A stretch of 64,000 nucleotides of DNA, from NCBI RefSeq assembly GCF_001421665.1, contig NZ_LMKV01000005.1:62001-126000 (forward strand). The letters run 5' to 3'. Below the pieces are notes generated by a model that made no database searches, was not told the DNA's origin, and saw nothing but the letters and a program-made list of their open reading frames with translations. This document shows positions 26,086-34,668 of this stretch, one piece after another. Both the position numbers and the translations under genes were made by a program. Origin of the DNA: Sphingobium sp. Leaf26 (GTDB lineage: Bacteria; Pseudomonadota; Alphaproteobacteria; Sphingomonadales; Sphingomonadaceae). How positions within the stretch are numbered: the first letter of the stretch is position 1; each line of letters begins with the position of its first letter.

Positions 26086-27150
26086 ATGGCTCATACCCCC
26101 AGCGTTCGCGCAACGCCGCAGCGTCGCACCCAAGACACCCAGCCCGAACGGATCAATCTCTATGACGAGGTGACCGCCAAGATCGTCGCCCAGCTTGAGG
26201 AGGGGCGGTTTCCATGGGTCCAGCCTTGGGCATCGTCTGGCACCGACATGGCGCAGGGCGCGCTGGCTCCCGGCCTGCCGCGCAACGCGCTGACGGCTCG
26301 GCTCTATTCGGGCGTCAATATCCTGATCCTGTGGGGCGCAGCCATCGAAAAGGGCTATCCTTCCCAGAGCTGGATGACCTTCAAGCAGGCACGAGATGCG
26401 GGCGGATGCGTCTCCAAGGGCGAAAAGGGCACGACCGTCGTCTACGCCGACCGCTTCACCCCCGAAGCGGAGAAGGAAAAGGCGAGAACGACCGGCGAAG
26501 ACGCCAAGTCGGTCGCTTTCCTCAAACGCTTTACCGTCTTCAACCTGTCGCAATGCGAAGGGCTACGGCCCGGCCTTGCCGCAGAACCCACCCCCTTGGC
26601 CGAACGCGAAATCGTGCCCCTAGCCGAGTCTGTGATTGCAGCCAGCGGCGTGGATTTCCGTATTGGCGGAGACAATGCTTTCTACATGCCTTCACTCGAC
26701 ATGGTGCAGGTGCCGCCCCAGCCCGCATTCTATGAGCAGATCAACTATTACCGGACCTGCCTGCACGAACTGACCCACGCCACCGGCCACCCCTCTCGCC
26801 TCGACCGCAATCTCAAGAACGGCTTTGGCAGCAAGGATTATGCCCGCGAGGAACTGATCGCCGAAATGGGATCGGCCTTCCTGTGCGCCGCGCTCGGCAT
26901 CGTGCCGACCGTGCGTCATGCTGACTATATCGGCTCTTGGCTGGAGGTGCTGCGCGCGGACAATCGCGCCATCTTCCGCGCAGCAGGCGCAGCTAGCAAG
27001 GCGGCGGAATGGCTGCTCTCCCGGCACCGCGAGGCAAGCGAAGACCTCGACATTGCAATCGAGATGATGGCCGTGGACGCGGATGAGGACGAAGACGGGG
27101 CTGTGGTCCCGGTGCAGACCTGCGCCGTTCTGGACCGGAGGGCGGCATGA
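26086..27150 (+). CDS. ArdC-like antirestriction protein
   Basis: A 354-residue protein that protects incoming plasmid DNA from host restriction. The N-terminal ssDNA-binding domain (INLYDEVTAKIVAQLEEG, NALTARLYSGVNILILW, GEKGTTVVYADRF) is followed by a zincin-type domain with HELTHATGH. The ATG at 26086 was chosen over upstream starts because AGGAGG lies seven bases before it. It overlaps the DUF2958 gene by four bases. ArdC typically leads the leading region of conjugative plasmids. Confidence 0.92.
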   Translation: MAHTPSVRATPQRRTQDTQPERINLYDEVTAKIVAQLEEGRFPWVQPWASSGTDMAQGALAPGLPRNALTARLYSGVNILILWGAAIEKGYPSQSWMTFKQARDAGGCVSKGEKGTTVVYADRFTPEAEKEKARTTGEDAKSVAFLKRFTVFNLSQCEGLRPGLAAEPTPLAEREIVPLAESVIAASGVDFRIGGDNAFYMPSLDMVQVPPQPAFYEQINYYRTCLHELTHATGHPSRLDRNLKNGFGSKDYAREELIAEMGSAFLCAALGIVPTVRHADYIGSWLEVLRADNRAIFRAAGAASKAAEWLLSRHREASEDLDIAIEMMAVDADEDEDGAVVPVQTCAVLDRRAA

Positions 27151-27578
27151 TCCTCCTGACCCCAGACCTACGCTATGCCCTGCGCGCCAATGCCATAAGC
27201 AGCGCCGCCGCGCAGGCGCAGGACAAGCGGTTCGACCCCGTTCCGGTCGTCAAATTCTTCAATCCGCTGGGCGCTGGCACATGGCTGGCGACCGAACTCT
27301 ATGGCGACGACGATACCCTGTTCGGCCTCGCCGATCTTGGTTTTGGCTGCCCGGAAATGGGCGTCTTCTCGCTGATGGAAGTCCAGAGCGTCCGCTTGCC
27401 CTTCGGGATGCAGATCGAGCGGGACGAGGGCTTCTATAGTTCCCATCCCCTGTCTCGCTGGGCCGATACCGCCCGGCGCGCCGGGTCGATCATCCATGCC
27501 GAGCAGCTTTTGATCCGCGCCCCGACCGGCACGGCTCCCGACCTTCCGACCGATCCCACCCACGGGACGGCAGGATGA
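27147..27578 (+). CDS. DUF2958 protein
   Basis: A 143-residue protein starting LLTPDLRYALRANA, followed by DPVPVVKFFNPLGAGTWLATEL and FGLADLGFGCPEMG, the DUF2958 signature. The family has no known function and accompanies ardC on plasmids and ICEs of this type. It overlaps ardC (ATGA), so both are made together. Confidence 0.88.
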   Translation: MILLTPDLRYALRANAISSAAAQAQDKRFDPVPVVKFFNPLGAGTWLATELYGDDDTLFGLADLGFGCPEMGVFSLMEVQSVRLPFGMQIERDEGFYSSHPLSRWADTARRAGSIIHAEQLLIRAPTGTAPDLPTDPTHGTAG

Positions 27579-27667
27579 CGCGCGGCGCGTAACGCCGCAT
27601 TTCCGTAAAGCCGGACCGCCCAACTCGTAAAAGAATGACGGCCCGGCACTCACAAGGAGTGACACCC

Positions 27668-29494
27668 ATGAAACTCGATTTTATCCCGTTGAGCAAGCTG
27701 TCCATCAGCAAGACCAATATGCGCTTCACCAAGACGGCCACCGATGTGTCGGATATCCTGCCGACCGTGCGCAGGCGCGGCGTGATCCAGCCAATCATCG
27801 TGCGCCCCAATTGTGCGCCTGACGCATATGAGATCGTGGCGGGAAGCCGTCGCTTCCATGCCGCGCTGATCGTCGCGGAAGAGAAGCGCGCCATGGGCGA
27901 CGCCGACAGCGAAGTCGCCGCGATCCCCTGCGCCATCCTTGAGGATGGCGACGACGCCGATGCGGTCGAAGCCTCGATGATCGAGAATATGGCGCGGCGC
28001 GATGCCGACGAGGTCACGCAGTGGGAAAGCTTCACCCGGCTGGTGAAGGAAGGCCGCAAGCTGGGCGACATCGCCGATACTTTCGGCCTTCCCGAACTCA
28101 CCGTGCGACGGGTGCTGGCGCTCGGCAATCTCCTGCCCCGCATCCGCCAGATGTACGCCAGGGACGATATCGACCGGGCGACCGTCCGCCACCTCACCCT
28201 CGCGTCGAAAAGCCAGCAAAAGGCATGGCTGGCGCTGGTGGACCACGAGGATGCCTATGCGCCCACCGGCTCCCAGTTGAAGGGTTGGCTGTTTGGCGGC
28301 CAATCGGTCGGCACCCGTCATGCCCTGTTCGATATCGAGGCAAGCGGCCTTGTCACCATTGCCGACCTGTTCGGCGACGACCGCTATTTCGCCGATGCCG
28401 ATGCTTTCTGGGACGCGCAGAATGCCGCCATCGAGGCCCGACGCGAGGACTATCTGGACGAGGGATGGCAGGGAGTCGTCATCCTGTCTCCCAACGACTA
28501 TTTCTCGGTCTGGGAACATGTGAAAGCCACCAAGCGCAAGGGCGGGCGCATCTATGTAGAGGTGCGCGCAACCGGCGAAGTCACGTTCCATGAAGGCTAT
28601 CTGACCCGCAAGGAGGCCGAGCGCATGGCCAAGGGTGATCCCGGCGGTAAGGGCATGAAGGTCGCGCGTCCCGAAGTCACCTCGACCATGGCGACCTATA
28701 TTGACCTCCATCGCCATGCTGCCGTGCGCGCGGCGCTCACCGGCTTTCCCGCCGTGGCGCTGCGGCTGATGGTCGCCCATGCCATCGTCGGGTCGCCCTA
28801 TTGGAAGGTGCAGGCGGACCCCCAGACCAGCCGCAACGACCTCATCGCCGAGAGCATCGAGAATGCGCCGGGCGAAGCGGACTTCGATCATATGCGGCGC
28901 AAGGCGCTTGGGCTGCTGGGTTTTGGCGCGGAGGAACCCACGCTGATCGGCGGCAATGGCGACGACTATGGCGTGGTCGGCGTCTTCCTGACCCTGCTCG
29001 ACCTTAATGACGCACAGGTGATGGGCATCATCGCCATCGTCATGGGCGAGAGCCTCGCCAGCGGCAGCGCCGCCGTCGATGCGGTCGGCATGCATATCGG
29101 CGTCGATATGGCCGACTATTGGCAGGCGGACGGGGCGTTCTTCGAGCTGCTGCGCGACCGCGAGATATTGGGGCATCTGGTGGCGGACGTGACCGATCCC
29201 ACTGTCGCCGCCGCCAACGCACAGGAAAAGGGCAAGACCCTGAAAGCCATCGTGCGCGATGCGCTCGACGGCACCAATGGCCGGGAGAAGAAGGACCGCT
29301 GGGTGCCGCGCTGGATGCTGTTCCCGCCTGCCGCTTATTCGGCGAGGGGCGGCGTCGGGCCGGTCGATGCCCATGCAAGGGTCGTCGCCGCCATGGCGAT
29401 CCATGACGCTCCCCAACCCGATCCCGATGCCCCCGGCAGCATCTGCCCGCTGCCCGACGAACCGGAGGAAGGGACGCAGCGTCTTGCCGCCTGA
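27668..29494 (+). CDS. ParB/RepB/Spo0J-type nuclease-fold DNA-binding protein
   Basis: A 608-residue protein. The N terminus has the ParB fold: IPLSKLSISKTNMR, VRRRGVIQPIIVRP, EIVAGSRRFHAAL and EASMIENMARRD. An HTH segment follows (KLGDIADTFGLPELTVRRVLALGNLL). The rest is a large plasmid-specific C-terminal region with no recognised domain. It is much longer than chromosomal ParB and belongs to the accessory ParB-like proteins found beside ardC, not the ParA partner. The start at 27668 follows a GGAG sequence. Confidence 0.85.
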   Translation: MKLDFIPLSKLSISKTNMRFTKTATDVSDILPTVRRRGVIQPIIVRPNCAPDAYEIVAGSRRFHAALIVAEEKRAMGDADSEVAAIPCAILEDGDDADAVEASMIENMARRDADEVTQWESFTRLVKEGRKLGDIADTFGLPELTVRRVLALGNLLPRIRQMYARDDIDRATVRHLTLASKSQQKAWLALVDHEDAYAPTGSQLKGWLFGGQSVGTRHALFDIEASGLVTIADLFGDDRYFADADAFWDAQNAAIEARREDYLDEGWQGVVILSPNDYFSVWEHVKATKRKGGRIYVEVRATGEVTFHEGYLTRKEAERMAKGDPGGKGMKVARPEVTSTMATYIDLHRHAAVRAALTGFPAVALRLMVAHAIVGSPYWKVQADPQTSRNDLIAESIENAPGEADFDHMRRKALGLLGFGAEEPTLIGGNGDDYGVVGVFLTLLDLNDAQVMGIIAIVMGESLASGSAAVDAVGMHIGVDMADYWQADGAFFELLRDREILGHLVADVTDPTVAAANAQEKGKTLKAIVRDALDGTNGREKKDRWVPRWMLFPPAAYSARGGVGPVDAHARVVAAMAIHDAPQPDPDAPGSICPLPDEPEEGTQRLAA

Positions 29495-29613
29495 CTTTCT
29501 CCTGCGGGCGGCGGTTCGCCGCCGCCCACTCTTTCTTCGCCAACTTGGATTTGATCGAAAATCGGTCGCGCCGCCCCCGTTCCGGCGACGGCGCGCCTAT
29601 TGGGAGTTTCATC

Positions 29614-30057
29614 ATGGTCGATCGTGTTTCGCTTTCCATCACCATCGGCGGCGACCTCGCTGCCGCCCTGCGCGACGATCTGGTCGCACGCATCCAGAGC
29701 GAGGGTCTGGCCCTCGACTATGACGGTGAGGCATTTGGGACAGAGGATTTCCCCGCCGATGGCCCGCTGTCGCTCTACGCCCATGAAGTTGCATGGGGGC
29801 GGGCCGACGAACTGGAAAGCTTCTGCGTCGAGCAGGGATTGCCCTTCGTTCGCTGGTCGGGCGGGAGTGCAGCGCAGTTCGGCCCGGAGCGTGCCGTGTT
29901 CACCGGTGCGGGTGAAGTGGCCCTGTTCGCGGCCGATGAGGATGGCAATCTGATTATCGACCGCGACCGGGCCGAACGGCTCGGCAGCTACGAGGCGATC
30001 ATCGCCCATTTCGTCGCAGGCGACCCTGCCGTGCCGCCGCTGCGCTTCCTGCCGTGA
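29614..30057 (+). CDS. Conserved plasmid accessory protein, unknown function
   Basis: A 147-residue acidic protein with no recognised domain. Sequence such as RVSLSITIGGDLAAALRDDLVA and YAHEVAWGRADELESFCVEQGLPFVRWSGG suggests an alpha/beta fold. The start at 29614 was chosen because it follows GGGAG and the preceding in-frame residues are Arg-rich. A similar small protein with a related pattern is at 32081-32437. It belongs to the ardC-ParB operon by strand and spacing. Confidence 0.6.
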   Translation: MVDRVSLSITIGGDLAAALRDDLVARIQSEGLALDYDGEAFGTEDFPADGPLSLYAHEVAWGRADELESFCVEQGLPFVRWSGGSAAQFGPERAVFTGAGEVALFAADEDGNLIIDRDRAERLGSYEAIIAHFVAGDPAVPPLRFLP

Positions 30058-30065
30058 AAAATCGG

Positions 30066-30101
30066 CCGCGCCCCCGACCCGCCAGGCGGGCCGGGGCGCG
30101 G
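30066..30101 (+). terminator. GC-rich hairpin after the ardC operon
   Basis: A long imperfect stem: CCGCGCCCC pairs with GGGGCGCGG and an inner CCCGCC pairs with GGCGGG. It begins nine bases after the stop of the preceding gene. There is no T tract, so intrinsic termination is uncertain. Confidence 0.4.
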
Positions 30102-30403
30102 ACTTCTGTACGTCGTTCCGCGCCGGAACCAGCGCTTACGGTCGAGATGGATAGTGCGAAAATTGCCATGATCGGCTATGATGATCGCATCAGCTTTGGG
30201 CTGCGGTCGGTTCGATTCCGTTACTTCTTGTGTGTGCGGTTCTGCTCCTGCTGTTCCTTCTTCTCAACTCCGTGCCCGATCAGGGGCCAGATGCAGAAGG
30301 GACACACGGCATGAACATAAACAGCAACTTCAATAATAGCCTCGTCGGCTCTGCCTTCAACGGCATCAGCCTTGGTTTTATCGATAGCGCAGCCTGCACA
30401 ATC

Positions 30404-30440
30404 AGCCCCCCGCGCGCGGAAATGCCGGGGGGCTTTTTCT
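30404..30440 (+). terminator. Intrinsic terminator
   Basis: An eight-base stem AGCCCCCC / GGGGGGCT is followed immediately by TTTTTCTTC on the plus strand, a textbook intrinsic terminator. It lies about 350 bases after the last plus-strand gene and just before the convergent SNase gene. The transcript it ends may be a leaderless tail or a small RNA covering about 30150-30440. Confidence 0.75.
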
Positions 30441-30479
30441 TCGCTCTCTCAGTGGAGCGGTTGGACACGGACCCGGCGG

Positions 30480-30953
30480 TCAGTCCAGTTGGCACCAATC
30501 AGGCTTGGCCTTGCCGCGCGGCCACCATCGCGCATCCCCCGACTCGACAAGGCGGGTGGCAAGATCACGCCCTGCATGGCGCACTGTCGCAACCGTGCGG
30601 TTGTAGCTGCGGCCGACCCGCGTGAAGCGGATCGACTGTCCCTCGATCATCCTCGTCAGGGGCGCCTTGGCGGTCTCGCCCCTGCGGCGCTCGGCCGGAC
30701 AGCGGGCGCGCTGCGCCTGCGTCTCCGGGGCGTCGATCCCCGCGATGCGGATACGCTCGCCGCTCGTCAGGCGGAAGGTGTCGCCATCGGTGACAGTGCG
30801 CACGGTCCCGGTCGCAACACGCGCGTCGGGCACCCTGGCCAGGGTGGCGAGCACGGCGGTGGCAGCGAGCGCCAGCAGGACAAGGCGCGCGCGACAGTGC
30901 CAGGGCAGATTGGCGCGCGAGGCAAGCGCCAGGAGAAAAGGGACGATGGGCAT
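30480..30953 (-). CDS. Thermonuclease-like (SNase) protein with membrane anchor
   Basis: A 157-residue protein with an N-terminal hydrophobic helix (LVLLALAATAVLATLA) and an SNase/OB fold: TVRTVTDGDTFRL, RIRIAGIDAPETQA, RSYNRTVATVRHAGRDLA. The catalytic Asp and Arg pattern (DGDTF, IAGIDAPET) is intact, but the domain is shorter than staphylococcal nuclease. The ATG at 30953 was chosen because upstream in-frame sequence is Arg-rich and non-family. Such nucleases are common in conjugative leading regions. Confidence 0.8.
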   Translation of the reverse strand: MPIVPFLLALASRANLPWHCRARLVLLALAATAVLATLARVPDARVATGTVRTVTDGDTFRLTSGERIRIAGIDAPETQAQRARCPAERRRGETAKAPLTRMIEGQSIRFTRVGRSYNRTVATVRHAGRDLATRLVESGDARWWPRGKAKPDWCQLD

Positions 30954-31346
30954 GGCCCGCGCTTGGCCCAGCGGACGGCGCCTGTCGAGCCCGGCCGTCG
31001 AGCGAGGCGCGGCTCGATTCCCGCCCTGGTCTTCGCCATTCCAGGCGCGATGGAAAGCGTACCGGTCGGCATGATATTCCAGGGTCGCAACCCCTTGCAG
31101 CCCTTTGCCGGTTGAAGTGCGTTGACCTGGCAGCGTCTCGGGTACCCCGCAAAACCATCGGTCCGCTCCAATTTCCCCGCCGTTCCGGCTCCTCGCGGGC
31201 GCTTCGCTACAAATTGAAGACGGCCCTCCGGTCCTCCGCTCATGTCGCTCCGGCCTTCGGTTCGGGGGCACCCAGCGCGCGGCCTGACGGTCCGCACGCC
31301 CGGCGGATCGGCCGCAGGGGCATATCACGACACAAGGAGATTACAC
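30954..31346. other. Intergenic leader of the first DUF736 gene
   Basis: About 390 bases between divergent SNase and DUF736 genes. It contains GC-rich inverted repeats and must hold both promoters. No gene is supported. Confidence 0.4.
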
Positions 31347-31667
31347 ATGCCAGCCATCGGTTACGTTCAGCGCCTGGAAAATGGCGGTTTCAAGGGCGTC
31401 CTCAAGACCCTCGCGGTCCGCGCCGAGATCGAGATCATTCCCAACCGGGGCAAGACCGGCGACCAGCCCGACTATCGTATCCTCTCGGGCGGCTCGGAAC
31501 TGGGCGGCGGCTGGATCCGCACCGGCGAGGTCTCGGGCCGCGAATATATCCGCGTCGCCATGGCTGCCCCCGAACTGGGCGCCCGCACCATCTACGCCAA
31601 TCTCGGCCGCGCCGCCGGTCAGGACGACGAGGACAGCTACGCCCTCATCTGGAACCCCGGCGACTGA
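31347..31667 (+). CDS. DUF736 protein
   Basis: A 106-residue protein beginning MPAIGYVQRLENGGFKG, with LKTLAVRAEIEIIPN and SYALIWNPGD at the end. This is the DUF736 family, short beta-rich proteins of unknown role nearly always found on alphaproteobacterial conjugative elements. AAGGAG lies upstream of the ATG. Two more DUF736 genes lie at 34914 and 41386, but they are more similar to each other than to this one. Confidence 0.88.
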   Translation: MPAIGYVQRLENGGFKGVLKTLAVRAEIEIIPNRGKTGDQPDYRILSGGSELGGGWIRTGEVSGREYIRVAMAAPELGARTIYANLGRAAGQDDEDSYALIWNPGD

Positions 31668-31677
31668 CGACGGACCG

Positions 31678-31700
31678 CCCCGCGCCCATCCGGCGCGGGG
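31678..31700 (+). terminator. Strong GC hairpin after DUF736
   Basis: A perfect nine-base stem, CCCCGCGCC and GGCGCGGGG, with a five-base loop begins ten bases after the DUF736 stop. It lacks a T tract, so it may be a transcript-end stabiliser rather than an intrinsic terminator. Confidence 0.45.
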
Positions 31701-32080
31701 TGCAGCCTCCCCCTGGAGATCCGATCGGCCGGCGCGCAGGCGTCCGGCCGATCGGCATGGTTGGCGTCTGTCGCGCGGGCACGACCATTGGGTCCGCGTG
31801 GCGACGAAAGGAAGGACAGGTCTTCGGAAGCGCCAGCTCTGCTGGCGGCGCATCATTGAAGAAAAGGGTGGTGGGATGTCGAGACCCTCCCATCGTGACG
31901 GGCGGCGGCGCGGCTTTCAAGGCTCGCAGGTTCCCCCCAATTTGGCTGCACCAAATCGGCTCCCCCTTAGCGCCCGCTTGCGCGGCGCCGGCTTGCGCGC
32001 GGCGGCCCTGACAGCCTTCCGGCGCCCGTCCCTCCCTGTCGGTCCCCGATCTTGGGGACGCAAGCACAGGAGATTTTCCC

Positions 32081-32437
32081 ATGAACGTCGTTCAGCCCAT
32101 TGCCCTTGCTTCGGATCGCGTGATGACGGCCCTGATCGCAGGGCTTGAACTGGAATTTGGCCGTGGCGCAGGCGAAGCGCTGGCGTCCCGCTTCATGGAA
32201 GCCGAAGATATCGATATCCACTGGGATGCCCGCAACGAAGAGCGCTGGATCGGTGCCTATGGGAGCCAGGAGGGCGAGGTCGAACTCGACCGGATCGCGG
32301 CGACGGGCTTCCTGGACGGGCGCTGGTTCGTCGCACTCTTCATCGTAGATGGCGATGGCAATGCCCACGGTATGCTGAGCTGCCGGACATGTGCATCTGC
32401 CGATGCAGCGGCCCTTGCCTTCGCGCAGGCGCGATGA
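32081..32437 (+). CDS. Conserved plasmid accessory protein, unknown function
   Basis: A 118-residue protein preceded by a CAGGAG ribosome site. It has a helical N terminus (VMTALIAGLELEFGRGAGEALASRFMEAEDIDIHWDAR-like, here described only as a charged amphipathic stretch) and a beta-rich end with DGRWFVALFIVDGDGNAHG. No family is recognised with certainty. The 400-base gap before it (31701-32080) has no other gene. Confidence 0.6.
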   Translation: MNVVQPIALASDRVMTALIAGLELEFGRGAGEALASRFMEAEDIDIHWDARNEERWIGAYGSQEGEVELDRIAATGFLDGRWFVALFIVDGDGNAHGMLSCRTCASADAAALAFAQAR

Positions 32438-32473
32438 GGCCGGGCCGCCTCGGGGCGCCTGACGGTGCCCCGG

Positions 32474-32523
32474 TTTGTGCATTGGCGCGGATACTGAAAG
32501 GCGTATCCGCGCCAATGCACAAA
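32474..32523. repeat. Perfect 21-bp inverted repeat
   Basis: Arms at 32474-32494 and 32503-32523 are perfectly complementary (left arm starts TTTGTGCATTGG) and flank an eight-base spacer. It lies between the converging accessory gene and the HNH gene. No T tract follows on either strand. It could be a bidirectional transcript barrier, a recombination site or a binding site. Confidence 0.85.
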
Positions 32524-32599
32524 TCCGTAAAGGTACAGGCACAGAAGTCCGCAGGGCTGACGAGGCTGTCGGGAATCTAAAGGAAGCTCTCGCGGAAGC

Positions 32600-33247
32600 T
32601 CAATTTGCCTGTCCATGCTGTCGCGCCAGTTTGCGAATCTGATCGGCGATCGACCCAGCGATCGCCTCCATGCCCTGCGCTTGGTCGAAAGTGTCTATCT
32701 CAAGCTCTTTCAACGCGAAATATTCGTGATGATAGGCGCCCTTGGCGCTGCCGGTCAGAACGGTGAACTTCACCAGAACATTCCCACCCGCCTGAACCGC
32801 GGTTCTGAGCAGGTGGTGATCCCAAGCGTCGAAATTGGGGTGAACGAGGCGATAGTTGGCGCCGGTATCGTCAGGCCCAGCGCCGTCTGCATCGATGACG
32901 AACGCCACGCAGTCCTTCTTGAACTGCATGTTGCAGCGCTTGCACGACACCGAGAGGTTCCACGGCGCAAAGGTGAAGGGTCTATATATGCTCTTGGGAA
33001 GGACATGCTCCCGGTCGATCATGAAATAGCCGCCACCGTGCAGGATCGTGCGGCAGTAGCAGCACTGGTGGTTATGTCGTGTGAGATGATAGGTCTGAAT
33101 GCGCTGCTTGGCGCTCTTGATGGCGTCCTTATGGGCTGCAGGCACCTTGTCCCAAGGGCTATCCTCTAGCATGGCAGCTACGATTGCAGCTTCCTCTTCG
33201 GCGCTGAACGCAAAATCGCTTAAGGGTGGCAAATAGGCGTCGGTCAT
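32600..33247 (-). CDS. HNH endonuclease, PtuB-like (Septu-type defence)
   Basis: A 215-residue nuclease with a zinc-finger HNH: CCYCRTIL, then DREHVLPKS, then NLSVSCKRCNMQFKKD, with four zinc-binding Cys and the catalytic His after Glu in REHV. Its start overlaps the ATPase stop (ATGA). An ATPase plus HNH pair in this order is the layout of Septu (PtuAB) anti-phage systems. No retron reverse transcriptase lies beside it, so the retron version of the pair is unlikely. Confidence 0.82.
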   Translation of the reverse strand: MTDAYLPPLSDFAFSAEEEAAIVAAMLEDSPWDKVPAAHKDAIKSAKQRIQTYHLTRHNHQCCYCRTILHGGGYFMIDREHVLPKSIYRPFTFAPWNLSVSCKRCNMQFKKDCVAFVIDADGAGPDDTGANYRLVHPNFDAWDHHLLRTAVQAGGNVLVKFTVLTGSAKGAYHHEYFALKELEIDTFDQAQGMEAIAGSIADQIRKLARQHGQAN

Positions 33248-34407
33248 CAGGATATGCCAGCCGCAGCTGAAAGCTTCTTGTCGAGATCGTCCACAAGCTG
33301 CGAAACAGCCTCCAGAAAAGCTTCTTGCTTGCGGTCGAAGCTGGCGCTCTTCATCCGATCGATGAGATCAAGGACGTCTGCCTTGGTCGCATTGCCCGCC
33401 TCGAACTTCGAGACGGCTCCCACCAGTTCCTCGCTCACGAAATGGCTGGCTGGCGTGACGACATCGAAGGCTTTCCAGAGCATTTCCTCGATGCTGCCAC
33501 CGCCGGCCGCATCGTCGAGCTTGAGATATTTGGGGCGCCCGTCTTCAACCTGGAATACCGAAATTATTCCCGAATTCTGGGCGATTGCGCCGGTGACGAT
33601 AAGCGGCGCATGGGTAGCAACGACGATGACAACATCATGATATCGCAATGTCGTGAGGACGGTATCGATATATTCTCGCTGCCAGTTGGGATGCAGGCTG
33701 TTTTCCGGCTCGTCGATGATAACGACAGCATTATCCCTGATGCTGGCAACCAGGAATATCATCGACGACATCAGCGACAATTCACCCGAGCTTGCCTGAT
33801 GCAGTTCGATTTCGCGGTCGTCGAAGCGGCGTTCGAGATGAATATCGATGCCGCGAAGGACACGATCCTTACGCAGGAAGCGCTCGAACGTCAGCAGAGC
33901 ATGCATGTCATCGACGCGATATGGAAAGCGGGAACCGGACGATGACGCATCGACCCAGATCGTGCTCGAAAGTTCGCCGCGCTCGATGCGATCGACGAGA
34001 TCGCGATAGATGTCGTTCTCGAAATAAATGTCGGAGCGCTTGCGATCGCCCCTGCGGCCAGGTCGCAGTCGGAAGCCGAACCGGGGCCAGTATTTGCAAT
34101 ATTCGAGCACCGTACCGATTTGGAAAAAACGGGAATCCGTTTCTGCCATCGTCGTCTGCACGCAGCGCTTAATGATCGAAATTGGAGAGTTGAACCCCTT
34201 GCCGGCCGAGATGCGCTCCACATCTCGCAGGCCAGTAAACCTGTCATAGGCAGTGTTCGAAATGACGGCGACCTTGCGATGATGCCGGTTCCGCTGGGCA
34301 AGGTTCAGTAAGTAGCGGCTCTTCCCCGCGCCATTCGGTCCGACAAGGATCGCAACCCGTTCACCCTTGCGCATGCCATCTTCAAGACCGAGTTCGGAAT
34401 ATAGCAT
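33247..34407 (-). CDS. ABC-like AAA ATPase, PtuA-like (Septu-type defence)
   Basis: A 386-residue ATPase. Walker A is LVGPNGAGKS near the N terminus; the signature-like HQASSGELSLMS and Walker B VVIIDEPENSLHP are in the second half. This SMC/ABC-like split with a central coiled or helical insert fits the AAA_15/21 ATPases of Septu. It is translated in overlap with the HNH nuclease, so the two probably form a complex that is triggered by phage infection. Residue-level assignment to PtuA rests on pattern, not on an alignment. Confidence 0.8.
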   Translation of the reverse strand: MLYSELGLEDGMRKGERVAILVGPNGAGKSRYLLNLAQRNRHHRKVAVISNTAYDRFTGLRDVERISAGKGFNSPISIIKRCVQTTMAETDSRFFQIGTVLEYCKYWPRFGFRLRPGRRGDRKRSDIYFENDIYRDLVDRIERGELSSTIWVDASSSGSRFPYRVDDMHALLTFERFLRKDRVLRGIDIHLERRFDDREIELHQASSGELSLMSSMIFLVASIRDNAVVIIDEPENSLHPNWQREYIDTVLTTLRYHDVVIVVATHAPLIVTGAIAQNSGIISVFQVEDGRPKYLKLDDAAGGGSIEEMLWKAFDVVTPASHFVSEELVGAVSKFEAGNATKADVLDLIDRMKSASFDRKQEAFLEAVSQLVDDLDKKLSAAAGIS

Positions 34408-34668
34408 TGCGCATCATCTCGCATTTCTGATGGGTTCGTTTCATCATGACATCGTGCCGATAATGCAACAGCCAGGTTCCACATATGGCCATCTCCCAAT
34501 CCGCAGACCAAGCCTGAGAATAGCCAGAATAGGCGCCTCATCCTCATCGGGTCGGAACGGATCATCACCCGCGTCAGACGTGAGGTAGCGGTCGGCAACA
34601 CCCAACCAACGTCATTGGCTGATCGCGCCGATCCCTGTGACTGCCTCGTGGCATCGAGCAATCACCCT

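Noticed and set aside
27650..29416. Very long minus-strand frame opposite the ParB-like gene
   Set aside because: It is the antisense shadow of a GC-rich gene; the plus strand carries clear ParB motifs.
30311..30625. Frame MNINSNFNNSL on the plus strand
   Set aside because: A strong terminator lies inside it and its second half is antisense to the SNase gene.
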